Shown: positions 27,097 through 36,702 of the stretch, piece by piece
How the letters are laid out: each line of letters begins with the position of its first letter
Position numbering within the stretch: position 1 is the first letter of the stretch
Origin: Pseudomonas tensinigenes
Lineage (GTDB): Bacteria; Pseudomonadota; Gammaproteobacteria; Pseudomonadales; Pseudomonadaceae
DNA: 64,000 nt
Direction: 5' to 3'
NCBI RefSeq assembly: GCF_014268445.2
Contig: NZ_CP077089.1
Location: 5,727,001 to 5,791,000 of the forward strand
Translations under genes and position numbers: made by a program
Notes under the pieces: generated by a model
The model's input: only the letters and a program-made list of their open reading frames with translations
Databases searched by the model: none
What the model was told of the DNA's origin: nothing

Positions 27097-28095
27097 ATGG
27101 ATCCGCGCAGTGAAGTACTGCTTCGTCAGCCCGAGTTGTTTCAAGGTTCGTTGTTGTTGGCCGGTTTGCCCGCCGATGATTTGCTCGGGCGCCTGCCCAA
27201 CGCATTCGGCTGGTGCTGGCATGCCGGCGATCAAGCCGCGCTGGACGCTCGCTTCGAGGGTCGCAGCCATTTCGGCGTGAACATTCCCGAGCGCGAGTTC
27301 GACAGCGCCGTGGTGTTTCTGCCCAAGTCCAAAGACCTCACCGACTACATCCTCAACGCCGTGGCCTCACGTCTGGCCGGGCGTGAAGTGTTTCTGGTCG
27401 GGGAAAAACGCAGTGGCATCGAGGGCGCATCCAAGCAGCTCAACCCGTTCGGCAAACCGCGTAAACTCGACAGCGCGCGTCATTGCCAGCTCTGGCAAGT
27501 CACCGTGGCCAACGCCCCTGAAGCCAAGACGCTGGAAAGTCTGGCGCAGACCTATGAATTGCCTTTGGCCGAGGGCCCGTTGAAAGTCATCAGCCTGCCG
27601 GGCGTATTCAGCCACGGTCGCCTGGATCGCGGCAGCGCCCTGCTGCTGGAGCATCTGGACAAACTGCCGAGCGGCCATCTGCTCGACTTCGGTTGCGGCG
27701 CAGGCGTGTTGGGCGCGGCGGTAAAACGTCGCTATCCGCACAATCAGGTCACGCTGCTCGATGTCGATGCGTTCGCCGCCGCCAGCAGCCGTCTGACGCT
27801 GGCGGCCAATGGTCTGGAAGCTGAAGTGCTGACTGGTGACGGTATCGATGCCGCGCCGATGGGTTTGAGCGCGATTCTAAGCAACCCGCCGTTCCATGTC
27901 GGCGTGCACACTGATTATTTCGCCACCGAGAACTTGCTGCGAAAAGCAGCGAAACATCTGAAAAACGGCGGCGAACTGCGCTTGGTGGCGAACAGTTTCC
28001 TCAAGTATCAACCACTGATCGAAGAGCATCTGGGCATCTGTGCGATCAAGGCCGAAGGCAATGGTTTCCGGATTTACCGCGCCAAACGCGGCTGA
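27097..28095 (+). CDS. rsmC: 16S rRNA (guanine1207-N2)-methyltransferase RsmC
   Basis: This 332-residue SAM-dependent enzyme has an N-terminal degenerate methyltransferase-like domain and a C-terminal catalytic domain with motif [15 protein letters not shown] (195-208) and NPPF (263-266, in [14 protein letters not shown]). It methylates G1207 in helix 34 of the small subunit rRNA. GAGGAG before ATG 27097 supports the start. It follows hprA by 32 bases. Confidence 0.93.
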   Translation: MDPRSEVLLRQPELFQGSLLLAGLPADDLLGRLPNAFGWCWHAGDQAALDARFEGRSHFGVNIPEREFDSAVVFLPKSKDLTDYILNAVASRLAGREVFLVGEKRSGIEGASKQLNPFGKPRKLDSARHCQLWQVTVANAPEAKTLESLAQTYELPLAEGPLKVISLPGVFSHGRLDRGSALLLEHLDKLPSGHLLDFGCGAGVLGAAVKRRYPHNQVTLLDVDAFAAASSRLTLAANGLEAEVLTGDGIDAAPMGLSAILSNPPFHVGVHTDYFATENLLRKAAKHLKNGGELRLVANSFLKYQPLIEEHLGICAIKAEGNGFRIYRAKRG

Positions 28096-28140
28096 AAATT
28101 TGTTCTTGCTCAATCGGATTTGCCTAGGCAGAATCCGCTC

Positions 28141-28346
28141 CGTCCTAGGGGAGTAGTCTCCCACGAGCGCCAAGCTCGTCCGGCATACGTCAACATACTT
28201 GATCCTCAGATCATGGCGTATGCGACCCAAGCGTCCGCAACAGACGGATCGCAGGGTTTGACAAGACCTATGACACGCACACCTTACCCGGGGCGGGAAG
28301 GCTGTACGTGTCATAGCCGTGTCGACCCGCCCCTTAGGAAATCCTG
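28141..28346 (+). ncRNA. yybP-ykoY-like manganese riboswitch before the GDT1-family gene
   Basis: The leader begins CCTAGGGGAGTAG and closes with CCCCTTAGGA, which can pair as the basal stem. Inside lie the class-typical GGGGAGUAG start and a CCTTACCCGGGGCGGGAAGG arm, with a GACACG...CGTGTC stem around it. The closing strand overlaps the Shine-Dalgarno AGGA of the next gene (ATG 28347), so translation control fits. The yybP-ykoY class senses Mn2+ and often precedes UPF0016 genes, as here. Confidence 0.88.
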
Positions 28347-28931
28347 ATGCTGGACTCGTTACTCGTTCCCACCGCAATCGTTGCCTTGGCCGAAATCGGC
28401 GACAAGACGCAACTGCTCGCGCTGATTCTCGCCGCTCGCTTCCGCAAACCCTGGCCGATCATTGCCGGGATTGTCGCCGCGACCCTGGCCAACCACGCAG
28501 CAGCCGGTGCGGTCGGCGCCTGGTTCGGCAGTTTCTTCTCGAATGCGACGCTGCACTGGATTCTCGCCGCAAGTTTTACGGCCACGGCGCTGTGGACGCT
28601 GGTTCCGGACAAAATGGATGACGATGAAACCAGCACCGCACGCAAGTTCGGGCCGTTCCTGACCACGCTGATTGCGTTCTTCCTGGCTGAAATGGGCGAC
28701 AAGACTCAGGTCGCGACCGTGATGCTCGCGGCACAATACCCGGATCTGTGGCTGGTGATTATCGGTACGACGGCGGGCATGTTGATTGCCAACGTGCCGG
28801 TGGTATTGGCCGGTAACTTTGCCGCGGACAAATTGCCACTGACCCTGATCCGTCGCCTCGCGGCTTCGGCGTTCATGATTCTGGCAATTGTTGCGGTGTA
28901 CAAAGCCATGCAGAGCAGTGGCTGGGTTTAA
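28347..28931 (+). CDS. GDT1/TMEM165 (UPF0016) family manganese exporter
   Basis: This 194-residue integral membrane protein carries the paired family signatures EIGDKT (16-21) and EMGDKT (115-120), each in a hydrophobic half of about three helices, a duplicated cation-transport architecture. Bacterial members (for example MneA of Vibrio) export Mn2+. The Mn riboswitch-like leader immediately upstream strongly supports a Mn efflux role induced by excess Mn. Confidence 0.92.
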   Translation: MLDSLLVPTAIVALAEIGDKTQLLALILAARFRKPWPIIAGIVAATLANHAAAGAVGAWFGSFFSNATLHWILAASFTATALWTLVPDKMDDDETSTARKFGPFLTTLIAFFLAEMGDKTQVATVMLAAQYPDLWLVIIGTTAGMLIANVPVVLAGNFAADKLPLTLIRRLAASAFMILAIVAVYKAMQSSGWV

Positions 28932-28944
28932 CCCTGCCAACGCC

Positions 28945-29049
28945 GATCGTTCCCACGCTCTGCGTGGGAATGCAGCCGGGGACGCTCTGCGTCCCATTTG
29001 AACGCGGAGCGTCCCTTGAGGCATTCCCACGCAGAGCGTGGGAACGATC
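28945..29049. repeat. Large inverted repeat, GATCGTTCCCACGC family
   Basis: Arms GATCGTTCCCACGCTCTGCG and its complement, each about 29 bases, enclose a second inverted pair (GGGGACGCTCTGCGTCCC and GAACGCGGAGCGTCCC). A half-copy lies at 1488-1538. It sits between converging genes and may act as a terminator. Confidence 0.88.
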
Positions 29050-29055
29050 ATCGAC

Positions 29056-29874
29056 TCAGGATTTCGGCGCTTGTTCGTACAGCGGCATAACCTTCGGAAT
29101 CGCCGCCTGCAACGAAGCAATCCGGCTGGTCGAAGCCGGGTGAGTGCTCATGAACTCCGGTGGCGAACCTTCCGACGCCTTGCTCATCTTGTTCCACAGA
29201 GTGATCGCGGCATTCGGGTTGTAACCGGCGCGTGCGGCCAGTTCCAGACCAATCAGGTCGGCTTCGTTTTCGTTGGCACGGCTGTTCGGCAGGGTCATAC
29301 CGTAGTTGGCCACGGTGTCAGCCAGCGCCAGACTGTCCTGACCCAGACCGAGCAACGCACCCGCGCCCTGCTTGGCCATTTCGATCCCGTAGGCCTTGGA
29401 CATCGCTTCACGACCGTGCTCGCGCAGGGCGTGGGCGATTTCATGGCCCATGACCGCGGCGATTTCATCGTCGGTGAGTTTCAGGCTGTCGATCAGCCCG
29501 GTATAGAAAATGATCTTGCCGCCAGGCCCGCAGTTGGCGTTTAGCTCGTCGCTCTTGATCAGATTGACCTCCCACTGCCATTGCGCCGCATCCGGACGGA
29601 AGTTCGGCGCCTGGGCGATCAGGCGGTTGGCAATCGCCTGAACCCGCTTGGCCTCGGGACTGGTCTTGTCCAGCACACCTTTGCTGGAGGCTTCGCCGAC
29701 GGTTTTCTGATACGACTGGGCATACATCTGGTCGACCTCTTGCGAGGACAGCATGCTGAACATGTACTGCTTGCGCTCCACCCCCACGGCGCCGCCGCTG
29801 GTGGTGTTGACCGACTGACAACCGGCCAGCAACAGCGCTGCGCTCAGTGCACTTACAACCATTGTCTTGTTCAT
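29056..29874 (-). CDS. M48-family metalloprotease lipoprotein (LoiP/YggG-like)
   Basis: The 272-residue protein has a lipoprotein signal with LLAGC (Cys19), a Zn motif HEIAH (144-148) and a distal ligand Glu in NENEADLIGLE. It probably degrades misfolded envelope proteins at the outer membrane's periplasmic face, as LoiP does. GGGAGCTTTTGA before the ATG gives the binding site. It is divergent from the chemoreceptor gene. Confidence 0.9.
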   Translation of the reverse strand: MNKTMVVSALSAALLLAGCQSVNTTSGGAVGVERKQYMFSMLSSQEVDQMYAQSYQKTVGEASSKGVLDKTSPEAKRVQAIANRLIAQAPNFRPDAAQWQWEVNLIKSDELNANCGPGGKIIFYTGLIDSLKLTDDEIAAVMGHEIAHALREHGREAMSKAYGIEMAKQGAGALLGLGQDSLALADTVANYGMTLPNSRANENEADLIGLELAARAGYNPNAAITLWNKMSKASEGSPPEFMSTHPASTSRIASLQAAIPKVMPLYEQAPKS

Positions 29875-30137
29875 TCAAAAGCTCCCTGAAAACCTGTCGC
29901 GTATCGTAGGCGGGTAATTGTATCGGCGCCAGATACAACGGACGTGTTGCAGCGACTTTCAGACGTTTCCCACTTGGCCTGTCGTAAAAAATTCACAGCC
30001 ACCACTGAGCCCGGTGCAACTGCGTCGCGCACTGATCCATTTGCGACATCGGCTTGCAATTGCACCGGCTCGCACTCATGGCCCAATGCCGCCTGCCGAT
30101 ACATCAGCGCAGACGTCCTCTTGCGTGCGGAGCTCCC

Positions 30138-32279
30138 ATGAAGTTCAAGTCGATCCAGTTTTCCGTTGCCGCCCTGGCCGGCGCCATCGTGCTCAGCGTG
30201 GTGGCCGCGCTGGTGCTGTATGCGCTGTTTTCCGGCGCGCGCACGCAAGAAATGGTGCAGCAGCGCACCCAGGCGCAGTTCGAGCAAGTCATCGAACAGC
30301 GCCTGACTTCGCTGGCACAAACCCAGGTCAGCCAGATCCAGCGCGAACTCGAAGCGCCGCTGCTGATCGCCGGCGGACTGGTGCGGGTCAACGCCCTGCT
30401 CGGCACACCGGGCGCCGATGGCCAGCCGCGCCTGAGCGTCAGCCGCGAACAACTGATCAGCCTGATCAGAGAGAACGTCGAAAAGAACCCGAAGATTCTC
30501 GGCACCTACATCGGCTGGGAAAAGAATGCCCTCGACCACGATGACGCGGCCTACGTCGGCACCAGCGTGGTGGGCATCGATGCCGCCAACGGGCGCTTCC
30601 TGCCGTGGTGGTTCCGCAACGATGACGGCACCCTCGGCCTGGACAAACTGGTCGACGTCGACGACCAGAAAACCCTGTCCACCGGAGTGCGCGCCAGCGA
30701 GTACTACTTGTGCTCGAAGGAAACCAAGAAAGCCTGCGTGATCGATCCGGCGCCGTACAAGGTCGGCGACAAGATCGTCATGCTCGCCTCCTTTATTGAA
30801 CCGATCATGCTCAACGGCGCTTTCCTGGGCATCGTCGGTGCTGACCTGTCGGTGAACTTCATTCAGGAAATGCTCCTAGGCGCCAACCAGAAACTGTACA
30901 GCGGCGCCGGGCAGATGGCCCTGATCGGCGGCAACGGGCGGATCGTCGCTTACACCAAAGACCCGAGCAAGTTCGGTGAAAAAGTCAGCGATATCCTCGA
31001 CGCCGAGCAGACCGCCAACATGGCCAATCTCAAGCGGGGTGAAGTGACTTACTCGGTCAACAAGGACAAGGGCCGCATCGAGTTGTACCTGCCGTTCGGC
31101 ATCGGCCAGACCGACGCGCGCTGGACGTTGATGCTGCAACTGCCGCTCAACGCGGTGATGGCGGATCTGCAAAAACTGCAGGCCGACCTCGATGCGCAAC
31201 GCAAGTCCGACACCTTCGGCATGGCCATGGTCGGTCTGCTCATCGCCGGCATTGGCTTGCTGGTGATCTGGCTGGTCGGCCACGGCATCGCCCGACCGCT
31301 GAAGCAAATGGTCGCCATGCTCAATGACATCGCTCAGGGTGAAGGTGATCTGACCCGACGCTTGAGCAGTGATCGCAGCGATGAATTGGGCTCGATCGCC
31401 AAGGGCTTCAACACCTTTTTGGCCAAATTGCAGGCGATGATCACGCAGGTAGTGACGTCGGTGCAGAGCGTCAGCGATTCCTCGGAGCACACCGCCGACA
31501 TCGCCATTCGCACCAACATCGGCATTCAAAAACAAATGGCCGAGATTGATCAAGTCGCCACGGCGGTACAGGAAATGACCGCCACCGCGCAGGATGTGGC
31601 GCGCAACGCGACGCAGGCGGCGCAAGCGGCCAGTCATGCTGATCAAGCGGCCAGCCAGGGCATGCAGATTGTCCGTGACACCTCGAACTCGATTGGTGTG
31701 CTGGCGGTGGAAATCGGTAAGGCGGTAGACGTGGTGCAGACGCTGGCCAAGGACAGCGAAAACATCAACGCGATTCTCACGGCGATTCGCGGGATTGCCG
31801 AGCAGACCAATTTGCTCGCCTTGAACGCGGCGATTGAAGCGGCGCGTGCCGGCGAGCAGGGTCGTGGTTTTGCGGTGGTGGCAGACGAGGTGCGTAATCT
31901 GGCGCAGAAAACCCAGAAAGCCACCGAAGAAATCCAGAGCATGATCCAGCAACTGCAGCAGGGCACTCGCGATGTGGTGCGAGTCATGGAAGACAGCCAG
32001 AACCGCACTGATGAAAGCGTGCAGCACGCGGCGAAAGCGGCTCAAGCGCTGGAAACGATTACTCACGCGGTGTCGGTGATCAACGACATGAACACGCAGA
32101 TTGCCAGCGCGGCGGAAGAGCAGAGCGCGGTGGCCGATGACATCAATCGCAATGTGATCAACATTGGGCAAGTGGCCAATGAAGTCGCGGGCGGTGCGGA
32201 TGAGTCGAGTTCGGCGAGTGCTGATTTGACCAAGCTGGCAGAGCAGCAGCGGCGGTTGATCAATCAATTCAAGGTCTGA
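30138..32279 (+). CDS. Methyl-accepting chemotaxis protein with dCACHE sensor (PctD position)
   Basis: The 713-residue protein has TM1 about 8-33, a periplasmic dCACHE domain about 38-355, TM2 360-382, HAMP about 383-436 and a signalling domain with hairpin tip [20 protein letters not shown]. There is no C-terminal CheR pentapeptide (ends LINQFKV). The sensor has aromatic residues (YIGWEK, LPWWFR) that could form a cation-binding cage, and a GADLS segment in place of the common GVDIS. By gene order (M48 peptidase divergent from it) it corresponds to PA4633/PctD, a choline/acetylcholine receptor, from memory. The ligand here is not proven. Confidence 0.88.
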   Translation: MKFKSIQFSVAALAGAIVLSVVAALVLYALFSGARTQEMVQQRTQAQFEQVIEQRLTSLAQTQVSQIQRELEAPLLIAGGLVRVNALLGTPGADGQPRLSVSREQLISLIRENVEKNPKILGTYIGWEKNALDHDDAAYVGTSVVGIDAANGRFLPWWFRNDDGTLGLDKLVDVDDQKTLSTGVRASEYYLCSKETKKACVIDPAPYKVGDKIVMLASFIEPIMLNGAFLGIVGADLSVNFIQEMLLGANQKLYSGAGQMALIGGNGRIVAYTKDPSKFGEKVSDILDAEQTANMANLKRGEVTYSVNKDKGRIELYLPFGIGQTDARWTLMLQLPLNAVMADLQKLQADLDAQRKSDTFGMAMVGLLIAGIGLLVIWLVGHGIARPLKQMVAMLNDIAQGEGDLTRRLSSDRSDELGSIAKGFNTFLAKLQAMITQVVTSVQSVSDSSEHTADIAIRTNIGIQKQMAEIDQVATAVQEMTATAQDVARNATQAAQAASHADQAASQGMQIVRDTSNSIGVLAVEIGKAVDVVQTLAKDSENINAILTAIRGIAEQTNLLALNAAIEAARAGEQGRGFAVVADEVRNLAQKTQKATEEIQSMIQQLQQGTRDVVRVMEDSQNRTDESVQHAAKAAQALETITHAVSVINDMNTQIASAAEEQSAVADDINRNVINIGQVANEVAGGADESSSASADLTKLAEQQRRLINQFKV

Positions 32280-32289
32280 AAAGCCAAGA

Positions 32290-32475
32290 GCACCCTCACC
32301 CTAACCCTCTCCCAAAGGGAGAGGGGACTGATTGGGGGATATTTCAGAATGACACCGACCTGAAAGATCTTCACTGAATCCATAATCGACTCGATGCATC
32401 AGGTCGGTGAATCGCTCAAGACAACTCGGTCGGTCCCCTCTCCCTCCGGGAGAGGGCTAGGGTGAGGGGCTTTTG
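32290..32475. repeat. Inverted repeat, CTCTCCC...GGGAGAG family
   Basis: Outer arms CACCCTCACCCTAACCCTCT and its complement near 32450-32470, each with an internal short hairpin (CTCTCCCAAAGGGAGAG; CTCTCCCTCCGGGAGAG), surround about 90 bases. A related element lies at 35652-35820. Confidence 0.85.
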
Positions 32476-32486
32476 ATCTAAATGCT

Positions 32487-33110
32487 TTAACCCGGGGTCA
32501 AACACTCCGGCCCATTGAGTTTCGGATCATTGATCAGATTCGCCAACACCCGCTCACGCAGCGCCGCCGGCTCACTGGCCAGCAACCCCTGCAACACATG
32601 CAACGGCGTCTCGGGATCGAGCCACGCCGCCTGCCCCGCCTCATCGAGAATCAACGGCCGGCGCTGACTCGACGCCGGTTGCGTAATCACCGCAGTGCTC
32701 AGCCACACCTGCTCCTGCACCGGATAAGCCTCCCAGATCGCCGCGAAAAACAGCGACGATCCCTCCCCCGGCGTCAGCCAGAACGGACGCTTGCGCTGGG
32801 TTCCGCGCCATTCGTAAAAACCATTCGCCGGTAGCAGGCAACGACGCTGGCGCAGCGCCTCACGAAACATCGGCTGCTCGGCCACGGTTTCCGCCCGGGC
32901 ATGCGCCGGGGTTTTCGACAGATCGGTCAGCCACGGCGGCGTCAGCCCCCAACGGGCGCGGGCCAACGTGCGCTGGCCATCTTCAGCGGCGCGCAGCATC
33001 AACACCGAATCATTGGGGGAAATGTTCCACTGCGCCTGCTGATCGGCGGGAAAACCTGGCAGGGCCGCGAAATCGCGGTTCCAGCGAAACAGGGCATAAC
33101 GTCCACACAT
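32487..33110 (-). CDS. yedK: SRAP-domain protein (YedK/HMCES-like) with altered active site
   Basis: The 207-residue protein starts MCGRYALF, giving the family's catalytic Cys2, and has WGLTPPW, HARAETVAEQ, CLLPANGFYEW (Glu100) and SQRRPLIL. SRAP proteins crosslink to abasic sites in single-stranded DNA and shield them. Compared with E. coli YedK, the conserved Asn of NARxET is His70 and the conserved His of HDRRP is Ser148, so two of four active-site residues differ. Cys2 and Glu are kept. Crosslink formation may remain, while its reversal may be changed. Confidence 0.88.
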   Translation of the reverse strand: MCGRYALFRWNRDFAALPGFPADQQAQWNISPNDSVLMLRAAEDGQRTLARARWGLTPPWLTDLSKTPAHARAETVAEQPMFREALRQRRCLLPANGFYEWRGTQRKRPFWLTPGEGSSLFFAAIWEAYPVQEQVWLSTAVITQPASSQRRPLILDEAGQAAWLDPETPLHVLQGLLASEPAALRERVLANLINDPKLNGPECLTPG

Positions 33111-33146
33111 GGGGCAACACGACTCTGAAGTAAAACGAAGCTCAGC

Positions 33147-33407
33147 CTAACAGACCAGCGTCCCGGGGAAGCTCTCCGGTTCATCGCCGGGCAGCGGCAG
33201 CGCGGCATTGTACGCGGTGATCAGCTCGCGGGCGTATTCGGCCTGGTCGTTATCCACAGACAAGCCCAACAGACCGAAGATCGGCAGCTCGCCCGTTCCA
33301 CCGAGCAAATCGCGACCAATCAAGTGCGCCTCGATGCCTTCGCTGGCGAGCATGCCCTTGAGCATTTCACCTTCCATCAGGTTTTCCGGCTCATAGATTC
33401 GCTGCAT
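33147..33407 (-). CDS. DUF2007 small protein
   Basis: This 86-residue protein (MQRIYEPENLMEGEMLKGML) fits DUF2007, with the conserved ability to pair a short alpha/beta fold (ASEGIEAHLIGRDLLGG, SVDNDQAEYARELI). Its function is unknown. An alternative GTG start two codons upstream overlaps the AGGCG binding site, so ATG 33407 is preferred. The CPXCG gene ends 10 bases upstream on the same strand, suggesting cotranscription. Confidence 0.8.
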   Translation of the reverse strand: MQRIYEPENLMEGEMLKGMLASEGIEAHLIGRDLLGGTGELPIFGLLGLSVDNDQAEYARELITAYNAALPLPGDEPESFPGTLVC

Positions 33408-33416
33408 GGGCACGCC

Positions 33417-33599
33417 TCACTCGTTTTCGCTGAAGACTTCCAGATGCCATTCCTCTCCATGAACCTGCAATACAAACGTGATCGGCCGACAACACACCTG
33501 ACAGTCCTCAATGTAAGTCTGATCTCCACCGGACAGGTCCAGCGTCGTCTCTACTACTTCCCCACAATAAGGACATTCGTAATCAGCGGTTTCCAGCAT
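33417..33599 (-). CDS. CPXCG-motif cysteine-rich small protein
   Basis: This 60-residue acidic protein has CPYC (residues 9-12) and CQVCC (33-37), a likely zinc-ribbon. It matches a widespread gammaproteobacterial family of unknown function. It heads a small operon with the DUF2007 gene and is divergent from the acyltransferase gene. Confidence 0.85.
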   Translation of the reverse strand: MLETADYECPYCGEVVETTLDLSGGDQTYIEDCQVCCRPITFVLQVHGEEWHLEVFSENE

Positions 33600-33738
33600 C
33601 GCGGTCTCCCAAGTGACTTGTGCGTATAATCGCCGGTCTATTTGCAGGGCTATTTTTGTCTGGCTACTTTTTCAGACCGTGCCCCGCGGGTTTTCGATCA
33701 AAACCTTTACTTACCCTAGCCGTTTCCAACAAGAGAGC

Positions 33739-34905
33739 ATGATGGGCGAATTCGATGCCATCCGACCTTACGACGACAGCGAAGTACCTGTGGTACTGGC
33801 AAGACTGCTCGGCGACAAGGCGTTTCTAGATATCCTCACCCACTTCCGCTTCCCGCGTTTTGCCGGTGCTTTCGGCTGGATGCTCAAACCACTTATAGCC
33901 CATCGGCTGCGTCGTGAGTTCGCCGACGTGACCTCGGTGGCGACTTTGCAGGACAAGGTCGAGTCCTACGTCGACCACACCATCGAGCGCGCCACCGACG
34001 GCGTGACCTACACCGGTGTCGAGCAATTCAAGTCCGGCAGCGCTTATCTGTTCATCGCCAACCACCGCGACATCGTGATGGACCCGGCCTTCGTCAACTA
34101 CGCCGTGTACCACGCCGGCCTGCCGACGCCGCGCATCGCGATCGGCGACAACCTGCTGCAAAAGCCGTTTGTCAGCGATCTGATGCGTTTGAACAAGAGC
34201 TTTATCGTCCACCGTTCGATCACCGGCCGTCGCGAGAAAATGGCTGCGTATCAACTGTTGTCGGCGTACATCAACCACTCGATCCGCAACGATTGCGCGT
34301 CGATCTGGATCGCTCAGGCCGAAGGGCGGGCGAAGGACGGTGACGACCGCACCGAGTCGGCGATCCTCAAGATGTTCCACATGAGCCGCAAGGACGAGCC
34401 GTTCGGCGAAGTCATTCGCTCGCTGAACGTCACCCCGGTGTCGATCAGCTACGAATACGACCCGTGCGACCAGGCCAAGGCCCGCGAGCTGTACATCCGC
34501 GCCACCACCGGCACCTACGCCAAAGCGCCGGGCGAGGATGACGTAAGCATCGCCAAGGGCATCACTGGCTACAAGGGCCGGGTGCACGTGAACTTTGCCG
34601 CGCCGATCACCGAGCTGTTTGAAGACACCAAGCAATTGGCGGTGGAAATGGACAAGCAGATTCTCGGCGGTTACCGCTTGTTCCCGGTGCATTACCTGGC
34701 GTATGCGCAGTGGGCCGATGCTGATCCGCAGTTGAATGTGCCGAAAGCTGCCGAGGTGTTCCCGGCGGATGAACTGGCCAAGGCGCAGGAAGAATGGCAG
34801 AGCCGGCTGGATGCGTGCCCTGCAGAGCACCGTCCGTATCTGGTGCTGCAATACGCGACGCCGGTGCGCAATCAGTATCGGGTCAAGGCTGGGTTGCCGC
34901 TGTAA
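33739..34905 (+). CDS. Glycerol-3-phosphate/1-acylglycerol-type acyltransferase
   Basis: This 388-residue PlsC-like protein has the acyltransferase motif NHRDIVMD (HX4D), a basic IVHRSITGRREK segment, a motif III-like IAQAEGRAKDG and motif IV-like VTPVSISYEYDP. It probably acylates a glycerophosphate or another lipid head group at the inner membrane. ATG at 33739 and at 33742 are adjacent; AAGAGAG precedes them. The upstream frame to 33613 lies in the promoter region. Confidence 0.82.
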   Translation: MMGEFDAIRPYDDSEVPVVLARLLGDKAFLDILTHFRFPRFAGAFGWMLKPLIAHRLRREFADVTSVATLQDKVESYVDHTIERATDGVTYTGVEQFKSGSAYLFIANHRDIVMDPAFVNYAVYHAGLPTPRIAIGDNLLQKPFVSDLMRLNKSFIVHRSITGRREKMAAYQLLSAYINHSIRNDCASIWIAQAEGRAKDGDDRTESAILKMFHMSRKDEPFGEVIRSLNVTPVSISYEYDPCDQAKARELYIRATTGTYAKAPGEDDVSIAKGITGYKGRVHVNFAAPITELFEDTKQLAVEMDKQILGGYRLFPVHYLAYAQWADADPQLNVPKAAEVFPADELAKAQEEWQSRLDACPAEHRPYLVLQYATPVRNQYRVKAGLPL

Positions 34906-34923
34906 GCGGTTTCCACCTGACGC

Positions 34924-34953
34924 AAAAACGGCGCCTTCGGGCGCCGTTTTTTT
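34924..34953. terminator. Bidirectional rho-independent terminator
   Basis: AAAACGGCGCC TTCG GGCGCCGTTTT with a T-run on the right and an A-run on the left, between the converging acyltransferase and small membrane protein genes. Confidence 0.92.
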
Positions 34954-34966
34954 ATGCCTGAAGCTT

Positions 34967-35245
34967 TTAGAAGCGCGTGCTGATCCAGGAAACGATCAGG
35001 GCCAGCCCGAGGCAAGCAAAACCAAATCGATAGAAAAACCGGTTCATGCGCAAGGTCGCCCAGTCCAGGATCGGCTCGGCATTCGGCTGCGCCTGACGCT
35101 GGGCGGCAATGCTGGCCATCGCGCGCTGTTCACGGCGGCGAGTGGCGTGCAGCAGCCAACTGCCCGGAAACGCCAACAACAGCGCCAGCAGGTTGATCAA
35201 CTTGGCGGGATGGGCGGTAAACAGTGTCATCAAGTGCAGCGACAT
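34967..35245 (-). CDS. Small inner-membrane protein of unknown function
   Basis: This 92-residue protein has two hydrophobic segments (about 15-32, KLINLLALLLAFPGSWLL, and 74-89, FGFACLGLALIVSWI) with a basic cytoplasmic-type stretch between (HATRRREQRAM). No family recognised. AGAGGT precedes ATG 35245. It is convergent with the acyltransferase. Confidence 0.65.
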   Translation of the reverse strand: MSLHLMTLFTAHPAKLINLLALLLAFPGSWLLHATRRREQRAMASIAAQRQAQPNAEPILDWATLRMNRFFYRFGFACLGLALIVSWISTRF

Positions 35246-35426
35246 CACAGACCTCTATCTGAACCGGTATGGCAGACGCCAGATCGACGACCGCGGCGCG
35301 GATTCTACCGAAACCCGAGCGCCCTGCCCCAAGCTTTGCGACAAATTACCTGACAATCGACCGATGGCTGTCCTGTGTCACGGCATCGTCATGTGGATAG
35401 GCCACCCTGCGCGCCTCGAAACACAC

Positions 35427-35645
35427 ATGGAACGCGACATGCTTCACGCTGAAAACCAGGATCGTCTGTACCTCATCACCCCCTACGACGAACAACAGAG
35501 CCTCGTCGGCAGCCTTGCCTTCAATGTTCAAGATCGCCATTGGCTGGTGTATTGCGCGCTCGGCGGGCATCAGCATGCGGATTTGCCCGAGACGGATTTG
35601 TTGACGGGCGTTAGCGTTCTCGATTTCTACTCGCAGGCAGCTTGA
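35427..35645 (+). CDS. Conserved-looking small protein, unknown function
   Basis: An open frame of 72 residues (MERDMLHAENQDRLYLITPY, ending SVLDFYSQAA) with ordinary amino-acid composition. In-frame ATGs at 35364, 35391 and 35439 are alternatives, and none has a good Shine-Dalgarno site. Coding nature is supported only by composition and position between independent repeats. Confidence 0.5.
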   Translation: MERDMLHAENQDRLYLITPYDEQQSLVGSLAFNVQDRHWLVYCALGGHQHADLPETDLLTGVSVLDFYSQAA

Positions 35646-35651
35646 AAAATC

Positions 35652-35820
35652 AAAAGCGCCCTCACCCTAGCCCTCTCCCGGAGGGAGAGGGGACTGACCG
35701 AGTTGTTTTGTCGAGGTACATCGACCTGAAAGTCCGAGGTGAATGCAGATCTCAAGAACAACGCAAATCGGCTCCCTTCCCCCTCTACCCCTTGGGGGAG
35801 AGGGTTGGGGTGAGGGGGAT
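35652..35820. repeat. Inverted repeat, CTCTCCC...GGGAGAG family
   Basis: Second member of the family seen at 32290-32475, with the same outer arm (CCCTCACCCTAGCCCTCTCC) and the shared interior text CGACCTGAAAG. The right arm (TTGGGGTGAGGGGG) has diverged more. Confidence 0.85.
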
Positions 35821-35860
35821 CGATCTTCCATACGACACAAATCCCAACCCTGACACCCAC

Positions 35861-35898
35861 AAAAAAGCCCGAAACCATCACTGGTCCCGGGCTTTTTC
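35861..35898. terminator. Rho-independent terminator after yajG
   Basis: AAAAAAGCCCG...CGGGCTTTTT stem with a TCAC loop region, 16 bases past the yajG stop codon (minus strand). Confidence 0.8.
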
Positions 35899-35913
35899 AC
35901 ATCCGCTGAAAAC

Positions 35914-36498
35914 CTACTCAGCCAGAACCTGACCCACAGTCGGATCCTTGAACAGACGCGTCAACGCATCGCTCAACACATCGCTGACCAGTTTGGTGTT
36001 GGTTTCCTGGTTCGGCGCCATGCCGAAACGCTGGTCCAGCGACGCACCGTAACGACCGCTGTAACGGCGGTTGGCGTTCTGCACGTCGGAGCGGAAGGTC
36101 GCGCCGATGGTCGCTTCGGTCACGTACATGCCTTCTTTCGGCGACTGATACTTCAGCTCGGCCAGGGTCACGGTCAACTGCGGAGCGTTTGGCGCGTTGT
36201 TGGTCGGGGTGAAACCCAACAGGCGCACGGCAGCTTCAGCCTGAGCCTGCAGCTTCGGCAGGATCTGCTCGCGCTGCACGGTGATGGCGCTGGTTTCCGG
36301 GTACAGACCGCCACGGGTACCGAGGGTTGGCGACGGACGACCGTCAACCACACGCACGACGACTGGCTGACCACGGCCGACCGCTGGCAGCTGGGTGGTC
36401 AGCTTCGGCTCCGGGTTCAGTTGTTGCGGGCTGTGGGCGCAGCCGGCCAGGGTCAAACCGGCCACAGTGATCAAACCGAACAACAGGCGTTGCAACAT
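35914..36498 (-). CDS. yajG: YajG-family lipoprotein
   Basis: This 194-residue lipoprotein has lipobox LAGC (MLQRLLFGLITVAGLTLAGC) and the YajG body (VVVRVVDGRPSPTLGTRGG, LTVTLAELKYQSPKEG, NTKLVSDVLSDALTRLF). Its molecular role is unknown; it is an outer-membrane lipoprotein in E. coli. The start at 36498 follows GGAGAGAAG; the frame continues to 36597 without a signal peptide. Confidence 0.88.
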   Translation of the reverse strand: MLQRLLFGLITVAGLTLAGCAHSPQQLNPEPKLTTQLPAVGRGQPVVVRVVDGRPSPTLGTRGGLYPETSAITVQREQILPKLQAQAEAAVRLLGFTPTNNAPNAPQLTVTLAELKYQSPKEGMYVTEATIGATFRSDVQNANRRYSGRYGASLDQRFGMAPNQETNTKLVSDVLSDALTRLFKDPTVGQVLAE

Positions 36499-36702
36499 GC
36501 TCTTCTCTCCAGAATCAGGCACAAACAGGCCGGCAGTATAGCGGTGGGCCACTGCGGGTAACCAGCGCCCGGCAGTGAATACTGAAATGTCTGACAAACC
36601 CTTGGGAAAGCGGTTCCTGTCACAGATTATTCACCCGCCATACACGTTGACGTCACGGCGCCTTGGCAACCTTGCAATCAGTCCCCCACAAGGTACTCAA
36701 CC

